From NCBI GenBank assembly GCA_016292135.1, contig JAEFAZ010000009.1, positions 1-64,000 on the forward strand: a stretch of DNA of 64,000 nt, written 5' to 3'. How positions within the stretch are numbered: position 1 is the stretch's first letter; every line of letters starts with the position of its first letter. The position numbers and the translations under genes were made by a program. Positions 35,055 to 44,448 of the stretch are shown in pieces. Under the pieces are notes generated by a model. The model searched no databases and was not told the DNA's origin. It worked only from the letters and a program-made list of their open reading frames with translations. Source of the stretch: Saccharofermentans sp. GTDB lineage: Bacteria > Bacillota > Clostridia > Saccharofermentanales > Saccharofermentanaceae.

Positions 35055-35960
35055 ATGACCAGGACAAACAATACGACACCTAAGCATTACTCTCAGCCCA
35101 TAAGCAACATCATCGAACGTAAGATAAAGGATTCCGTAGAGGATGTCGACTTTGTACCGGGGACAGGGATACGTATCTGGTATAACACGGAGACCGACGG
35201 TTATCCGCTCCATAAACACGGAGCGATCGAGATCGTTACGCCGATCGAAGGTATCTATACATACACTGCGGGAAACAAGAGATTTACTCTTAATCCGGGA
35301 GATATCCTTTTCATTCCGCCGAACATGCTGCACGAAGTAATATCGAGCGATGCGGGCGCGCGTTTCCTTTTCCTTCTCGATATCGATTTCATGAAGCGCT
35401 TTCTTGATTATTCGAGCATAGAGGAATTCCTGAGCGAAGCCCAGCTCGTCAATCACAAGACACAGCCCAAGCTCTATGACAACATATACAGCAAGCTGAT
35501 GGATATTACGGATATCTACTTCAAATATACGGATTATGTCAGGGAACTCCCCATTTTCGCTGACGTCCTGAGCATCTTCAGCTACATTGCCGAAGAGCAG
35601 TATCTCAGCCTCTCACAGAACAAGTCGGAAGAGGAAAACAAATTTGCAGGTCTCATAACCTACATCAACGAACATTATATGGATGATCTTACTTTGGATT
35701 TCGCGGCAACTTACGTAAACTTTTCAAAATTCCATTTCTCGCGTAAGTTCAAAGAATATACTAATTGCTCGTTTTATGACTATCTTTCGAAACGCAGGAT
35801 CCAGGCAGCGAAGATCAAGCTGATCAACAGTAACGATTCGATCACGGATATTGCCCTGCAATGCGGATTCAATAACCCTGCTACTTTTACACGCTGCTTT
35901 CAGAAATATGTCGATTCATCCCCGTCCGAATACCGGATCGCCCTGCGTAAAGACAGATGA
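35055..35960 (+). CDS. AraC-family transcriptional regulator with cupin sensor
   Basis: 301 residues. The N-terminal cupin (about 50-110) has PLHKHGAIEIV and NPGDILFIPPNMLHEV, typical sugar-binding AraC sensor motifs. The C-terminal double HTH (about 200-298) has HFSRKFKEYTNCSFYDYL and DIALQCGFNNPATFTRCFQKY. It is divergent from the GH3 enzyme and beside a sugar ABC transporter, so it probably activates this locus in response to a xylo-oligosaccharide or xylose. Confidence 0.92.
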   Translation: MTRTNNTTPKHYSQPISNIIERKIKDSVEDVDFVPGTGIRIWYNTETDGYPLHKHGAIEIVTPIEGIYTYTAGNKRFTLNPGDILFIPPNMLHEVISSDAGARFLFLLDIDFMKRFLDYSSIEEFLSEAQLVNHKTQPKLYDNIYSKLMDITDIYFKYTDYVRELPIFADVLSIFSYIAEEQYLSLSQNKSEEENKFAGLITYINEHYMDDLTLDFAATYVNFSKFHFSRKFKEYTNCSFYDYLSKRRIQAAKIKLINSNDSITDIALQCGFNNPATFTRCFQKYVDSSPSEYRIALRKDR

Positions 35961-35976
35961 TTAAATAACAAAAAAC

Positions 35977-36000
35977 AAGCCCCGGATCACTCCGGGGCTT
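35977..36000. terminator. Intrinsic terminator between araC-type gene and ABC permease
   Basis: Perfect ten-base arms AAGCCCCGGA (35977-35986) and TCCGGGGCTT (35991-36000) are preceded by an A-rich run and followed by ATTTATT. It can serve both converging genes. Confidence 0.88.
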
Positions 36001-36032
36001 ATTTATTGAATTATCAGAAATCTAAATGGGTA

Positions 36033-36890
36033 TCAGCCCTTGACGGAACCCATTGCAACACCCTCAACGATGTATCTGGAGAGGATGAGGTAGATAACGA
36101 TAAGAGGAATAACCGTCAGAGACAGTGCGAGATAAACAGCACCGTGCTCTACCTTATAGATATCGCCGTTAAGCAAAGATACCATCAGAGGCATCGTGTA
36201 GTTAGCCTTATCTGTAAGGAGAACCAACGGGATAAAGAGGTTGTTCCAGTTAGCAACAAAAGTAAAGATCGCCTGAGTCGCAATAGCGGGCTTCATGATA
36301 GGGATGATTATCTTGTTGAATGTATAGAACTCTCTTGCGCCGTCGATCCTGGCGGACTCTACGATCTCCATCGAGAGGGATGCTTCCATGTACTGCCTCA
36401 TGAAGAATACCATCATGGGGTTAGCGATAGCAGGAAGGATGAGCATGAGCAGATTGTTTGTCATGCCGATCTTATAGACCATCTGATAGAAACCGATCAT
36501 CGTAACTGTACCCGGGATCATCATGACTGCCATGATGAAGCTGAAGAAAGGTCTCTTCAGTTTCCATTCATATGCGGAGATGGCATAAGCTGTAAGACAT
36601 GAGAAGTATACAGACAGAGCCGTTGCACATGAGGAAATGATCAAACTGTTCTTGAAACCGGTAACAACGCTGAAGTCCTTGCCATTGAGAACACCCCAGT
36701 TCCAGGAGATATATCCGGAAGGCAGGAGCGAAATAGCGTGCTGCTGGATATCTTCTGAAGCTCTTGTCGCGTTAACGAACATGATCCAGAAGGGCATAAT
36801 GCTCAATATAAGCAAAATAACAGATACGATGTAAACAAAAACCTGAAGAACGCGGTTATTCTGTTTTTTAGATAATGTACTTTGTGCCAT
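36033..36890 (-). CDS. Sugar ABC transporter permease (MalG type)
   Basis: 285 residues with six membrane helices. The EAA motif for the ATPase contact is ESARIDGAREFYTFNKIIIP. It is the second permease of a CUT1 carbohydrate importer and starts two bases after the first permease stop. No ATPase gene is in the window, so a shared MsmK-type ATPase encoded elsewhere is likely. The substrate is inferred as xylo-oligosaccharides from neighbours. Confidence 0.92.
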   Translation of the reverse strand: MAQSTLSKKQNNRVLQVFVYIVSVILLILSIMPFWIMFVNATRASEDIQQHAISLLPSGYISWNWGVLNGKDFSVVTGFKNSLIISSCATALSVYFSCLTAYAISAYEWKLKRPFFSFIMAVMMIPGTVTMIGFYQMVYKIGMTNNLLMLILPAIANPMMVFFMRQYMEASLSMEIVESARIDGAREFYTFNKIIIPIMKPAIATQAIFTFVANWNNLFIPLVLLTDKANYTMPLMVSLLNGDIYKVEHGAVYLALSLTVIPLIVIYLILSRYIVEGVAMGSVKG

Positions 36891-36892
36891 AA

Positions 36893-37891
36893 TTAGAAAC
36901 CCGCCTTCCCGTAAACTTTTTCTTGCATCTTTCTCTCTTTCATGTCTCTCTTACGAGCCTTGCGGGCCGCGACTTCGTCCTTATCTCTGAGGAAGAAGAA
37001 GAGAGCGAGAGAGATTGCAACGATCAGGATGAACATCAAGACGGATGCAGCGGCAGCCTTGTTGTACTGATACTTACCCTTGAATGCAAGAGCATAGATA
37101 AATACGTTAACTGTCAAAGAAGCACCGTCAGGGTTACCTGCGTTATTGATCAACTGCGGGATATCGAACATATTCAGACCACCGATCATACTTGTAACAA
37201 GTACGAAGAGCATGATAGGTCTGATACAGGGGATCGTGATCCTCCAGAACTGCTGCCACCTGTTGGCGCCGTCGAGTTCTGCAGCCTCAAAGATTCCGGG
37301 ATCGATACCGATAACAGCGGATACAAGTGTAACCATCGTGTAGCCGTACCACATCCAGAACTGGATGAAGACGATGACTGCTCTTGTTGCGGTCTTATCG
37401 TTGAAGAAGTAGAAACCTCTTCCGTCTGTTCCCTGATACAGGTTAAATCTTGTCAGGAAGTCATTTACAGGACCCATAGGGTATCCGAACAATGATTTGA
37501 ACAGGATAGCAACAGAAGCAGCTGTGATGATGTTAGGTAAATAGAATATTATCTTAAAAAGGCCTTTACCTTTTATTTTCATTCTCTTATCAGTATACCA
37601 AGCTGTAAGAAGGAGGGCGACGCCGAGCTGAGGGATAAAGTTGCAGATCCACAAGCTGGCGGTATTTCCGAGAGCCTTCTTGAAACTTGCATTATTAAAA
37701 ATGGAAATGAAATTCTCGAAAGGTGTCTTCGCAAGGTGCAGTTCGGTCTTACCGATGCCCTGAAGATCCGTAAATCCGATTACGAGAGTATAGAAAACAG
37801 GATAGAGAGAGAAAATAAGGAAGGCGATAACAAACGGAATAGAGAAGATATATCCGTACTTGGCGTAGGATATATGTTTTCTTTTATCCAT
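36893..37891 (-). CDS. Sugar ABC transporter permease (MalF type)
   Basis: 332 residues with six membrane helices. The EAA loop is EAAELDGANRWQQFWRITIP. It pairs with the downstream MalG-type permease to form the CUT1 membrane channel. The ATG at 37891 is chosen because GGAGG lies eight bases upstream; the ATG at 37906 overlaps that SD. It lies downstream of the binding-protein gene across a hairpin. Confidence 0.92.
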   Translation of the reverse strand: MDKRKHISYAKYGYIFSIPFVIAFLIFSLYPVFYTLVIGFTDLQGIGKTELHLAKTPFENFISIFNNASFKKALGNTASLWICNFIPQLGVALLLTAWYTDKRMKIKGKGLFKIIFYLPNIITAASVAILFKSLFGYPMGPVNDFLTRFNLYQGTDGRGFYFFNDKTATRAVIVFIQFWMWYGYTMVTLVSAVIGIDPGIFEAAELDGANRWQQFWRITIPCIRPIMLFVLVTSMIGGLNMFDIPQLINNAGNPDGASLTVNVFIYALAFKGKYQYNKAAAASVLMFILIVAISLALFFFLRDKDEVAARKARKRDMKERKMQEKVYGKAGF

Positions 37892-37940
37892 AGTAACTAC
37901 CTCCATAAAGAATATGCTTTCGCATTGTCTGCCTATAGTA

Positions 37941-37972
37941 TACGGGGCGACCGATTTCTCAGCCGCCCCGTA
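37941..37972 (-). other. Intercistronic hairpin between binding protein and permease genes
   Basis: TACGGGGCG (37941-37949) pairs with CGCCCCGTA (37964-37972). No T-run follows on the minus strand. Such hairpins after binding-protein genes commonly protect the upstream message and give it higher abundance than the permeases. Confidence 0.65.
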
Positions 37973-38019
37973 CGGCAGTAATTAATTAATCAAACTACTA
38001 TTTGACTATAGGTTTGTAA

Positions 38020-39498
38020 TTAAGCAGCCTCGATACCGTACTTGTCGTTGACAGTGGACTTGAAGTCAGCGATAGCCTGCTCTCTGGACTTATCGCCATG
38101 AGCATACTGTCTGACCTGGTCACGCCATACGCTGTTGATATCTTCGTCGGACTCAGTCTTGTTCTTAGCTGTAGCATAAGCCTGTGCAGGACCAAATACT
38201 GTGAGCATGTCCTGACCGCCGAGGAAGTCAACCTTACCGTCGGAGATAGCTGTAACTGTAGCAGAAGCTACTGTATCCTTTGTGCCCTTGTCGTTAAGGA
38301 GACCGTTAGCGAACTTGTACTGGATACCATCCTTGGATGTGTCAAGAGTGATGTATCTGATGATGTCGCCGCAGAGAGCTGCCTTATCTGTGTCCTTGTT
38401 AGCAAGAACCCATGTACCGCCCCAGAAGAAGCCTACAGGAGATGTGCAGATTGCCCAGTCGCCGTATGTACCAACAGATGTGTCGAGCTTCTTGATGTCG
38501 TTGCCATCAGCGTCCTTCTCACCTGTAGGAACCCAAGAACCGCAGTTGTCGCCCATTGTGTAGTTGATGAGCCAAGCAGGTCCGAAGAAACCGAAGCAGC
38601 CCTTAGGGCCTGTGCCTGCCATATCAGCAAACCATGCTTCTGTCCAGTCAGCTGTATCGTTGCAGTAACCTTCGTCGATCATCATCTTGGAGTAATCGAG
38701 GAACTTCTCACGTGCAGGATCGATGATGAGCTTGCCATCAGCGTCGAGCCAGCCCTTCTCAGAAGAGCCTTCAACAGCGTGCCAAACGTCACCGTCACCG
38801 GAGCAGATTACATAATTCTTTTCCTTGAGCTTCTTAGCAGCTTCAAAGAACTTATCCCAGCCAGGTCCGACCTCTTTTGCGATTGCATCAGGATCATCTG
38901 TGCCGAAAACGTCCTTAGCGATGGATCTTCTGTAGATGAAAGCACCGCCTGTAGCCTGGAAGTTAAGACCAACGATCTCGCCGTCAGACTTTCTTGTTCC
39001 GAGCTCAACTGTGTAATCAGCGTTCTTGGACTCACCGAGTTCCTTGTCTACATCGATACCAAGAGACTTATAGGTTGCAGCATACTGAGAAGCAGAACCT
39101 GTTGTGTACTTGAATACGAAAGCAGACTCAGCTGTGTAAAGGTCAGGAGCATCAGCGCCACCGGCAGCGAGTGCCTGGTCGAGAGCAGGCTGATAAGCGC
39201 CCTCTGTTGTAGCGATAACGGTCTTCTTTACTTCGTACTTAGCTGCTACATCGGGATGTGACTTCATGTAGTCAGCAACGAAACCCTGAACCTCGTCTGT
39301 GAATGTCCAAACGTTGAGAATGTTGTCTTCCTCAGGCTTAGTAGCTTCTGTGTCCTTGGAAGCCTCTGTGTCCTTGGATGCCTCTGTTGCCTTTGTGTCC
39401 TTGCTAGCATCTGTTGTTGCAGGTGTGCTAGGTGTACATGCAGCAAGAGTACCAACTGCGAGACCTAAAGTCAGAGCAGTAGCAATGATTTTTTTCAT
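38020..39498 (-). CDS. Sugar ABC transporter substrate-binding lipoprotein
   Basis: 492 residues. The signal peptide ends in lipobox LAAC (Cys20), followed by a Thr/Lys/Glu-rich linker with repeated ASKDTEA units (about 30-55) and a type 1 extracellular solute-binding fold. It would capture oligosaccharides outside the membrane for the two permeases downstream. AGGAGG lies nine bases before the ATG. Codon use is strongly biased, consistent with high expression. Specificity for xylo-oligosaccharides rests on context only. Confidence 0.93.
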   Translation of the reverse strand: MKKIIATALTLGLAVGTLAACTPSTPATTDASKDTKATEASKDTEASKDTEATKPEEDNILNVWTFTDEVQGFVADYMKSHPDVAAKYEVKKTVIATTEGAYQPALDQALAAGGADAPDLYTAESAFVFKYTTGSASQYAATYKSLGIDVDKELGESKNADYTVELGTRKSDGEIVGLNFQATGGAFIYRRSIAKDVFGTDDPDAIAKEVGPGWDKFFEAAKKLKEKNYVICSGDGDVWHAVEGSSEKGWLDADGKLIIDPAREKFLDYSKMMIDEGYCNDTADWTEAWFADMAGTGPKGCFGFFGPAWLINYTMGDNCGSWVPTGEKDADGNDIKKLDTSVGTYGDWAICTSPVGFFWGGTWVLANKDTDKAALCGDIIRYITLDTSKDGIQYKFANGLLNDKGTKDTVASATVTAISDGKVDFLGGQDMLTVFGPAQAYATAKNKTESDEDINSVWRDQVRQYAHGDKSREQAIADFKSTVNDKYGIEAA

Positions 39499-39738
39499 GT
39501 TAACCTCCTAAACAGTCTGTTTATTATTTTGTAAGCCCATAGGCAGACTTGCACCCGCCTATGAATTCACAACCGTATAATAGCAACCTACGGTCTTTTA
39601 CACTTGTCAAATATTGCCCTGTTTTTGACTTTTATTGCTGAATTTTGCAGAAATGAGGCTTTATCCCCTTAAACCATTTACAAAACGAAACCTTTTAGAT
39701 ATAATATATGGATTATATTTTCATTTTGAGGGCTAAAC
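39499..39738. promoter_or_regulatory. Divergent control region of binding protein and yesL genes
   Basis: Contains TTGC-ending repeats in the plus direction: AAATATTGC at 39609-39617, TTTATTGC at 39631-39638 (21 bases later) and AATTTTGC at 39641-39648. An inverted repeat CATAGGC/GCCTATG (39538-39544, 39557-39563) lies in the expected 5' UTR of the binding protein. The TTGC repeats resemble those upstream of xylB and are candidate AraC-regulator sites. Confidence 0.35.
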
Positions 39739-40455
39739 ATGAACGAATTCTTTAATAAAGATTCCTTTGCGATGAGGTTTCTCACGCAGCTTTGCAACCT
39801 CATAATCGTTAATTTCCTCTTCATTATAACCTGTATTCCCATCGTCACCATCGGTGCATCCTTATCTGCTTTATACCGTGTCACATTTGCCATTCACTGC
39901 AAGGAAGAAGTCACCGTCGTAAGGACATACTTCAAGACCTTCAAGTCTTCCTTCAAGCAGGCGACCCTGCTCTGGGTACCCTCCCTGATCGCTTTCGTAT
40001 TCTTTATATATGAAATTCTTTTAATATTATTTGTATTAGATCCTTCTTATAAGATGCTCCAGATCCCCGTATGGATCATGCTGATCCTCATAATGTCCTT
40101 ATGGATCTATTCTTTTCCCATGATAGGACTCTACGAGCAGCCCCTGAAGCAGACCCTCAAAAATTCCGTTATCCTTGCTATCAGCAATCTCCCGGTCACG
40201 ATATCCACGATCGTAGTCAAGGGCGGCATAGTATTCTTCTCAATAAAATATCCCGCCATCGGCGTTGTGATCGGAAGCTTCTATATCCTTTTCGGATTCG
40301 GCGTATCTGCTTTTGTAACGGCACTCTTCCTCAAGAAGATCTTCGAGAAATACGGCAGCCTCACACCCTATGATGAAGATGAGCCCGAGTTCATGACATT
40401 GGATCCTGAGGATGAGCTGGAAACAGACGGTACTGATCCCTGGGATGCACTCTGA
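39739..40455 (+). CDS. YesL-like DUF624 membrane protein
   Basis: 238 residues with about five helices. Start MNEFFNKDSF and the block FLFIITCIPIVTIGASLSALYRVTFAI are characteristic of DUF624/YesL proteins. These are usually encoded beside CUT1 sugar transporters and GH genes and have no settled role. The acidic C-terminus (about 205-238) is cytoplasmic. It is divergent from the binding-protein gene, consistent with membership in the same locus. Confidence 0.88.
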   Translation: MNEFFNKDSFAMRFLTQLCNLIIVNFLFIITCIPIVTIGASLSALYRVTFAIHCKEEVTVVRTYFKTFKSSFKQATLLWVPSLIAFVFFIYEILLILFVLDPSYKMLQIPVWIMLILIMSLWIYSFPMIGLYEQPLKQTLKNSVILAISNLPVTISTIVVKGGIVFFSIKYPAIGVVIGSFYILFGFGVSAFVTALFLKKIFEKYGSLTPYDEDEPEFMTLDPEDELETDGTDPWDAL

Positions 40456-40475
40456 TATAAAATATCGAATAATAA

Positions 40476-40505
40476 AAGGGGCAGCTTCTAAAGCTGCCCC
40501 TTTTT
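40476..40505. terminator. Bidirectional intrinsic terminator
   Basis: Perfect ten-base arms GGGGCAGCTT (40478-40487) and AAGCTGCCCC (40491-40500) have an A-run before and T5 after. It separates yesL from the convergent transketolase gene. Confidence 0.92.
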
Positions 40506-40525
40506 GATCTCTTCGATTATCGTTA

Positions 40526-41458
40526 TTACAGATTCTCTTTGATCGTCTTGTAGACGCCTTCACCGTCGAGCCCGTAGAACTTCATGAGATCCTTGGCAGG
40601 ACCAGACTGGCCGAACACGTCGTTTACACCGATCCTGGTGACCTTAACGGGATTTTCTTCAGCGAGGACTTCGCAGACAGCGCCGCCCAGACCGCCGATA
40701 ACGGAATGCTCTTCAACCGTGAACACTCTGCCTGTCTTGGAAGCGGAAGCTACGAGCGTATCCTTGTCGAGGGGCTTGATGGTGTGGAAGTTGATGACCT
40801 CAGCGTCGATACCGTCTGCTGCGAGCATCTCTGCAGCTTCAAGAGCGGATGCGACACAGACACCGCATGCAGCGATGGTGACGTCCTTACCTTCTCTTAC
40901 GACAACAGCCTTATCCATATCGAAAACATAGTTCTCATCATAGATAACAGGTACTGCTGCTCTTCCGAATCTCATGTAGACAGGACCCTCGTAATTGATG
41001 GCAGCTTCTACACAAGCCTTAGCCTCGATATCGTCAGCGGGAACGATGACCTTCATGCCGGGGATCGTTCTCATGAGAGCGATATCTTCTAAGCACTGGT
41101 GGGTAGCACCGTCTTCACCGACAGTGATACCTGCGTGTGTTGCACCGATCTTAACGTTCAGGTGAGGGTAACCTATAGAGTTTCTTACCTGCTCGAAGTT
41201 ACGGCCTGCAGCGAACATCGCGAAGGAAGAGATAAATACCGTCTTGCCTGTTGTTGCGATACCTGCAGCGATGCCCGTCATGTTAGACTCGGCGATACCG
41301 CAGTCAATGTGTCTTTCGGGGAATGCCTTCTTGAATGTTGATGTCTTGGTTGCGCCTGCGAGGTCTGCATCAAGAACGAGAAAATCATACTTCTCACCGA
41401 GGGAAGCCAAAGCCTCACCATAACTCTCACGAGTTGCTTTCTTTACTGTATCGTTCAT
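40526..41458 (-). CDS. Transketolase, C-terminal subunit
   Basis: 310 residues, the pyrimidine-binding plus C-terminal domains of transketolase. Motifs: DADLAGATKTSTF, HIDCGIAESNMTGIAAGIA (the conserved Glu that activates TPP), HAGITVGEDGATHQ and AVVREGKDVTIAACG. The upstream gene supplies the TPP-diphosphate half. The ATG at 41458 is six bases from GGAGGG and overlaps the end of the N-subunit region; a TTG two codons upstream lacks spacing. It shuttles two-carbon units in the pentose phosphate pathway. Confidence 0.93.
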   Translation of the reverse strand: MNDTVKKATRESYGEALASLGEKYDFLVLDADLAGATKTSTFKKAFPERHIDCGIAESNMTGIAAGIATTGKTVFISSFAMFAAGRNFEQVRNSIGYPHLNVKIGATHAGITVGEDGATHQCLEDIALMRTIPGMKVIVPADDIEAKACVEAAINYEGPVYMRFGRAAVPVIYDENYVFDMDKAVVVREGKDVTIAACGVCVASALEAAEMLAADGIDAEVINFHTIKPLDKDTLVASASKTGRVFTVEEHSVIGGLGGAVCEVLAEENPVKVTRIGVNDVFGQSGPAKDLMKFYGLDGEGVYKTIKENL

Positions 41459-41460
41459 GA

Positions 41461-42309
41461 TCAACCCTCCGCCTCTAATTCTGCAATTTTCTTGTCGAGC
41501 TCTTCGATGGCGATGGCATACTGCTCATCGTTGGGAGCCTTGCCGTGCCACTCAGCCTTGTCTTCCATGAAGGAAACATCCTTACCCTTGGTCGTCTTCA
41601 TGATGATCGCCGTGGGCTTGCCCTTCGTCTCGCGTGCCTTTGCGAAAGCGGCACGGATCTCTCCGAAGTCGTGACCGTTGATGTTGATGACTTCAAAGTT
41701 GAATGCTTCGAACTTCTTGTCGATCGGATAAACGGAGCAGACATCCTCGACCTTACCGTCGATCTGGAGACCGTTGTTGTCAACGATGACTACAAGGTTG
41801 TCGAGATTTCTTGCGCCGGCGAACATGGAAGCTTCCCAGACCTGGCCTTCCTGGATCTCACCGTCACCTAAGAGTGTGTATACACGGTAATCCTTGCCGG
41901 AGATCTTGCCGGAAAGAGCCATGCCGACTGCAGTGGAGATACCCTGTCCCAAAGAACCGGAGCTCATGTCGACGCCGGGAGTCTCGTTCATGCAGGGGTG
42001 ACCCTGGAGGTAAGAACCAAGCTTACGGAATGTCTTGAGGTCTTCAACGGGGAAATAACCTCTGTTTGCGAGTACCGAATAAAGTCCGGGTGAGTTGTGA
42101 CCCTTGGACAGAACGAATCTGTCACGATCCTCTTTACGGGGATCGGCGGGATCGATGTTCATCTCTTCAAAGTAGAGATATGTGAACATGTCTGCTGCGG
42201 ATAAGGATCCGCCGGGATGCCCGGAACCTGCAGAATGAACTGCTTCGATGATTCCCTTACGGACTTTTGTTGCTGTGATCTGTAAGTTGATGTTATCCAT
42301 CTTTTGCAT
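41461..42309 (-). CDS. Transketolase, N-terminal subunit
   Basis: 282 residues. It is the TPP-diphosphate-binding half: GHPGGSLSAADMFTYLYF, LGQGISTAVGMAL and the GDGEIQEGQVWEA...NNGLQID metal/TPP motif. It forms a heterotetramer with the C-subunit. Split transketolases are common in Clostridia. It lies 12 bases after xylB and overlaps its partner. AAGGAG lies just upstream of the ATG. It would use xylulose 5-phosphate made by the upstream kinase. Confidence 0.93.
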   Translation of the reverse strand: MQKMDNINLQITATKVRKGIIEAVHSAGSGHPGGSLSAADMFTYLYFEEMNIDPADPRKEDRDRFVLSKGHNSPGLYSVLANRGYFPVEDLKTFRKLGSYLQGHPCMNETPGVDMSSGSLGQGISTAVGMALSGKISGKDYRVYTLLGDGEIQEGQVWEASMFAGARNLDNLVVIVDNNGLQIDGKVEDVCSVYPIDKKFEAFNFEVININGHDFGEIRAAFAKARETKGKPTAIIMKTTKGKDVSFMEDKAEWHGKAPNDEQYAIAIEELDKKIAELEAEG

Positions 42310-42321
42310 GCATCTCCTTTT

Positions 42322-43806
42322 TTATTCTCTTCCGCTTGCGATGTCCTTGAATACGGACTTCAGTGCGGGATATATCTTCTTATACTCGGCATATCTTGCC
42401 TGATAGCTTGCCTTGAGTGCATCCTGAGGAACTTCACAGACTGTGGGCTTGATCAAAGCCTCGCAAGCTGTCTTAACATCAGGATATACGCCTGCAGCAA
42501 CCATGGCCAGGATAGCGCCGCCATAAGCAGGTCCTTCTTCGTTCTCCGTTCTCTCAAGAACGATACCGAGAACGTTTGCAATGATCTTACGCCAGAGGGG
42601 GCTCTTAGCACCGCCGCCGCAGACCGTTGCGGATTCGATCGTAAATCCGGCCTTGCCTACTGCTTCGAATGAATCCTTCAAAGCGAATGCAACGCCTTCG
42701 AATACTGCCTGTGTCAGTTCTTCACGCTTGGTGTCCATGCTCATTCCGACGAAAGCGGATCTTGCATCGGAGTCGTTGATAGGAGATCTCTCACCCATGA
42801 GATAAGGCAGGAAGTAGATCCTGTTCTCACCGAGCTTGCTGATGTCCTTCTGCTCACCGGCATAATCGTTTGTCTTGAGGATATCTTCCATCCACCACAT
42901 GTTGCAGGAAGCGGCACTCAGCATGCAGCCCATGAGATGCCACTGGCCGTCAGCATGGGAGAATGAGTGGAGAGCATTGCCTTCGCACTCTGCGAACCTG
43001 TCCGTGGAAACGAAGATCGTACCGGAAGTACCGAGAGAGATGTTGCATCTGCCGGCCTTGCCTGCGATGCCCATGCCGATAGCTGCAGCAGCGTTATCGC
43101 CTGCACCTGCAGCGACGACAACATCTTCGCTGATACCGATCTCTGCTGCGAATGAAGGCAGTACCTTGCCTGTTACTTCGTAGCTCTCGTAGATCTTGGG
43201 GAGCATGTCTTCGTTGATGCCGAGTACGTCGAGCATGTACTTGGACCATGTTCTGTTCTTAACATCGAAATAGAGCGTACCGGAAGCATCGGAAACGTCC
43301 GTGGAAAGTACGCCTGTGATCTTGTATGCGAGATAATCCTTAGGCAGCATTATCTTCTTGATCTTTGCGAAATTCTCGGGTTCGTTGTTCTTGACCCAGA
43401 GAACCTTGGATGCGGTAAAACCTGCGAAGGAGATGTTTCCTGTCTCCTCGGTGAGCTTAGCCATACCGATCTCTGTGTTGAGCCAGTCAGACTCGCCTGC
43501 TGATCTTCCGTCGTTCCAGAGGAGTGCAGGTCTGATGACCTCATCGTTCTCGTCAAGGATTACGAGACCGTGCATCTGTCCGCCGAAGCTGATGCCCTTA
43601 ACAGCCGACTTATCCTGTCCTTCGAGGAGCTCGATAAGTCCTGCCTTGCTCTGCTCATACCAGTCGGAAGGATTCTGCTCCGACCAGCCATTCTTCGGGA
43701 AAAACACTTCATAAGTCTTGCTTACCGTCTTGATTACGGTACCCTTCTCATCAGCAAGAAGGAGCTTTACAGCTGATGTTCCAAGATCAATACCAATAAA
43801 TAACAT
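42322..43806 (-). CDS. xylB: Xylulokinase
   Basis: 494 residues, the FGGY-kinase norm. It phosphorylates D-xylulose. The N-terminal phosphate-binding loop is IGIDLGTSAVKLLL; the substrate Asp lies in LLWNDGRS; the C-terminal adenosine motif is VCGGGAKSPLW. MHG in FGGQMHGLV is typical of xylulokinase. The ATG at 43806 matches family starts; 38 further upstream codons are open but unrelated. The SD is weak (AGGA). No xylose isomerase gene is in the window, so it must lie elsewhere. Confidence 0.95.
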   Translation of the reverse strand: MLFIGIDLGTSAVKLLLADEKGTVIKTVSKTYEVFFPKNGWSEQNPSDWYEQSKAGLIELLEGQDKSAVKGISFGGQMHGLVILDENDEVIRPALLWNDGRSAGESDWLNTEIGMAKLTEETGNISFAGFTASKVLWVKNNEPENFAKIKKIMLPKDYLAYKITGVLSTDVSDASGTLYFDVKNRTWSKYMLDVLGINEDMLPKIYESYEVTGKVLPSFAAEIGISEDVVVAAGAGDNAAAAIGMGIAGKAGRCNISLGTSGTIFVSTDRFAECEGNALHSFSHADGQWHLMGCMLSAASCNMWWMEDILKTNDYAGEQKDISKLGENRIYFLPYLMGERSPINDSDARSAFVGMSMDTKREELTQAVFEGVAFALKDSFEAVGKAGFTIESATVCGGGAKSPLWRKIIANVLGIVLERTENEEGPAYGGAILAMVAAGVYPDVKTACEALIKPTVCEVPQDALKASYQARYAEYKKIYPALKSVFKDIASGRE

Positions 43807-43921
43807 AGTAAAACCCGTCCTGACAAATAGATTTTCGGCGGAATAGTCCACCTTATTAATAATAACAAAAATAACTTTACAGGGTTTTAAAAATATTCGC
43901 CTTTTAAATCTTGCTAACAAT

Positions 43922-43953
43922 ATGACGAATGTTGCTCATATGATGAATATTGC
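43922..43953. repeat. Direct repeat upstream of xylB
   Basis: ATGACGAATGTTGC (43922-43935) and ATGATGAATATTGC (43940-43953) match at 12 of 14 positions, 18 bases apart, about 120 bases before xylB. Direct repeats of this spacing suit AraC-family binding. Confidence 0.4.
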
Positions 43954-43986
43954 GATTTTCGGTGAGGACCGTATGTTTAAGGCAGG

Positions 43987-44448
43987 TCAGACAGTCTTTC
44001 TTACCATCACCATGCACTCATCTGAATCAGTGAATCCCAGCTTTTCGTAAAGGGGTCTTCCGGAAGAGGTCGCATCAAGACTTATCTCGGTCGCGCCCTT
44101 CGCCCAGGCATCTTCTATAAGCATGGTCATCATCTTGTAAGCTATCCCCTGTCTGCGGTATCTATCCCTCGTATAGACGTTCATGACATGAGCCCGCTTT
44201 CCGGTCGGATGCGAAAACGTCGGCATGATCTTGATGTAGCTTGCAGATGCGCAGCCTGCTAAATCTCCATCGACAAAAGCCAGCACGGTGGTCTGGTCCC
44301 CTTCGAGAAAATATCTTCTGGATTCATCCTTTAACTCTTCCGAAAAAACATATCCCTCGTCAAGACCGTTTACGATCTTCAGCATCTCAAGACGTGTCTC
44401 CATAAGGATGTCTATGTCATCAGTCCTTGCTATCCTTATTTCAGTCAT
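43987..44448 (-). CDS. GNAT family N-acetyltransferase
   Basis: 153 residues. The acetyl-CoA loop is RYRRQGIAYKMM with the preceding strand VMNVYTRDRY. The C-terminal strand has GRPLYEKLGFTDSDECM. Single-domain cytoplasmic acetyltransferase, substrate unknown. Its start overlaps the end of the upstream GNAT gene by eight bases, so the two are translated together. Confidence 0.88.
   Translation of the reverse strand: MTEIRIARTDDIDILMETRLEMLKIVNGLDEGYVFSEELKDESRRYFLEGDQTTVLAFVDGDLAGCASASYIKIMPTFSHPTGKRAHVMNVYTRDRYRRQGIAYKMMTMLIEDAWAKGATEISLDATSSGRPLYEKLGFTDSDECMVMVRKTV

Noticed and set aside
38098..39261. 387-codon plus-strand open frame
   Set aside because: Antisense to the solute-binding lipoprotein gene; an effect of that gene's biased codon use.
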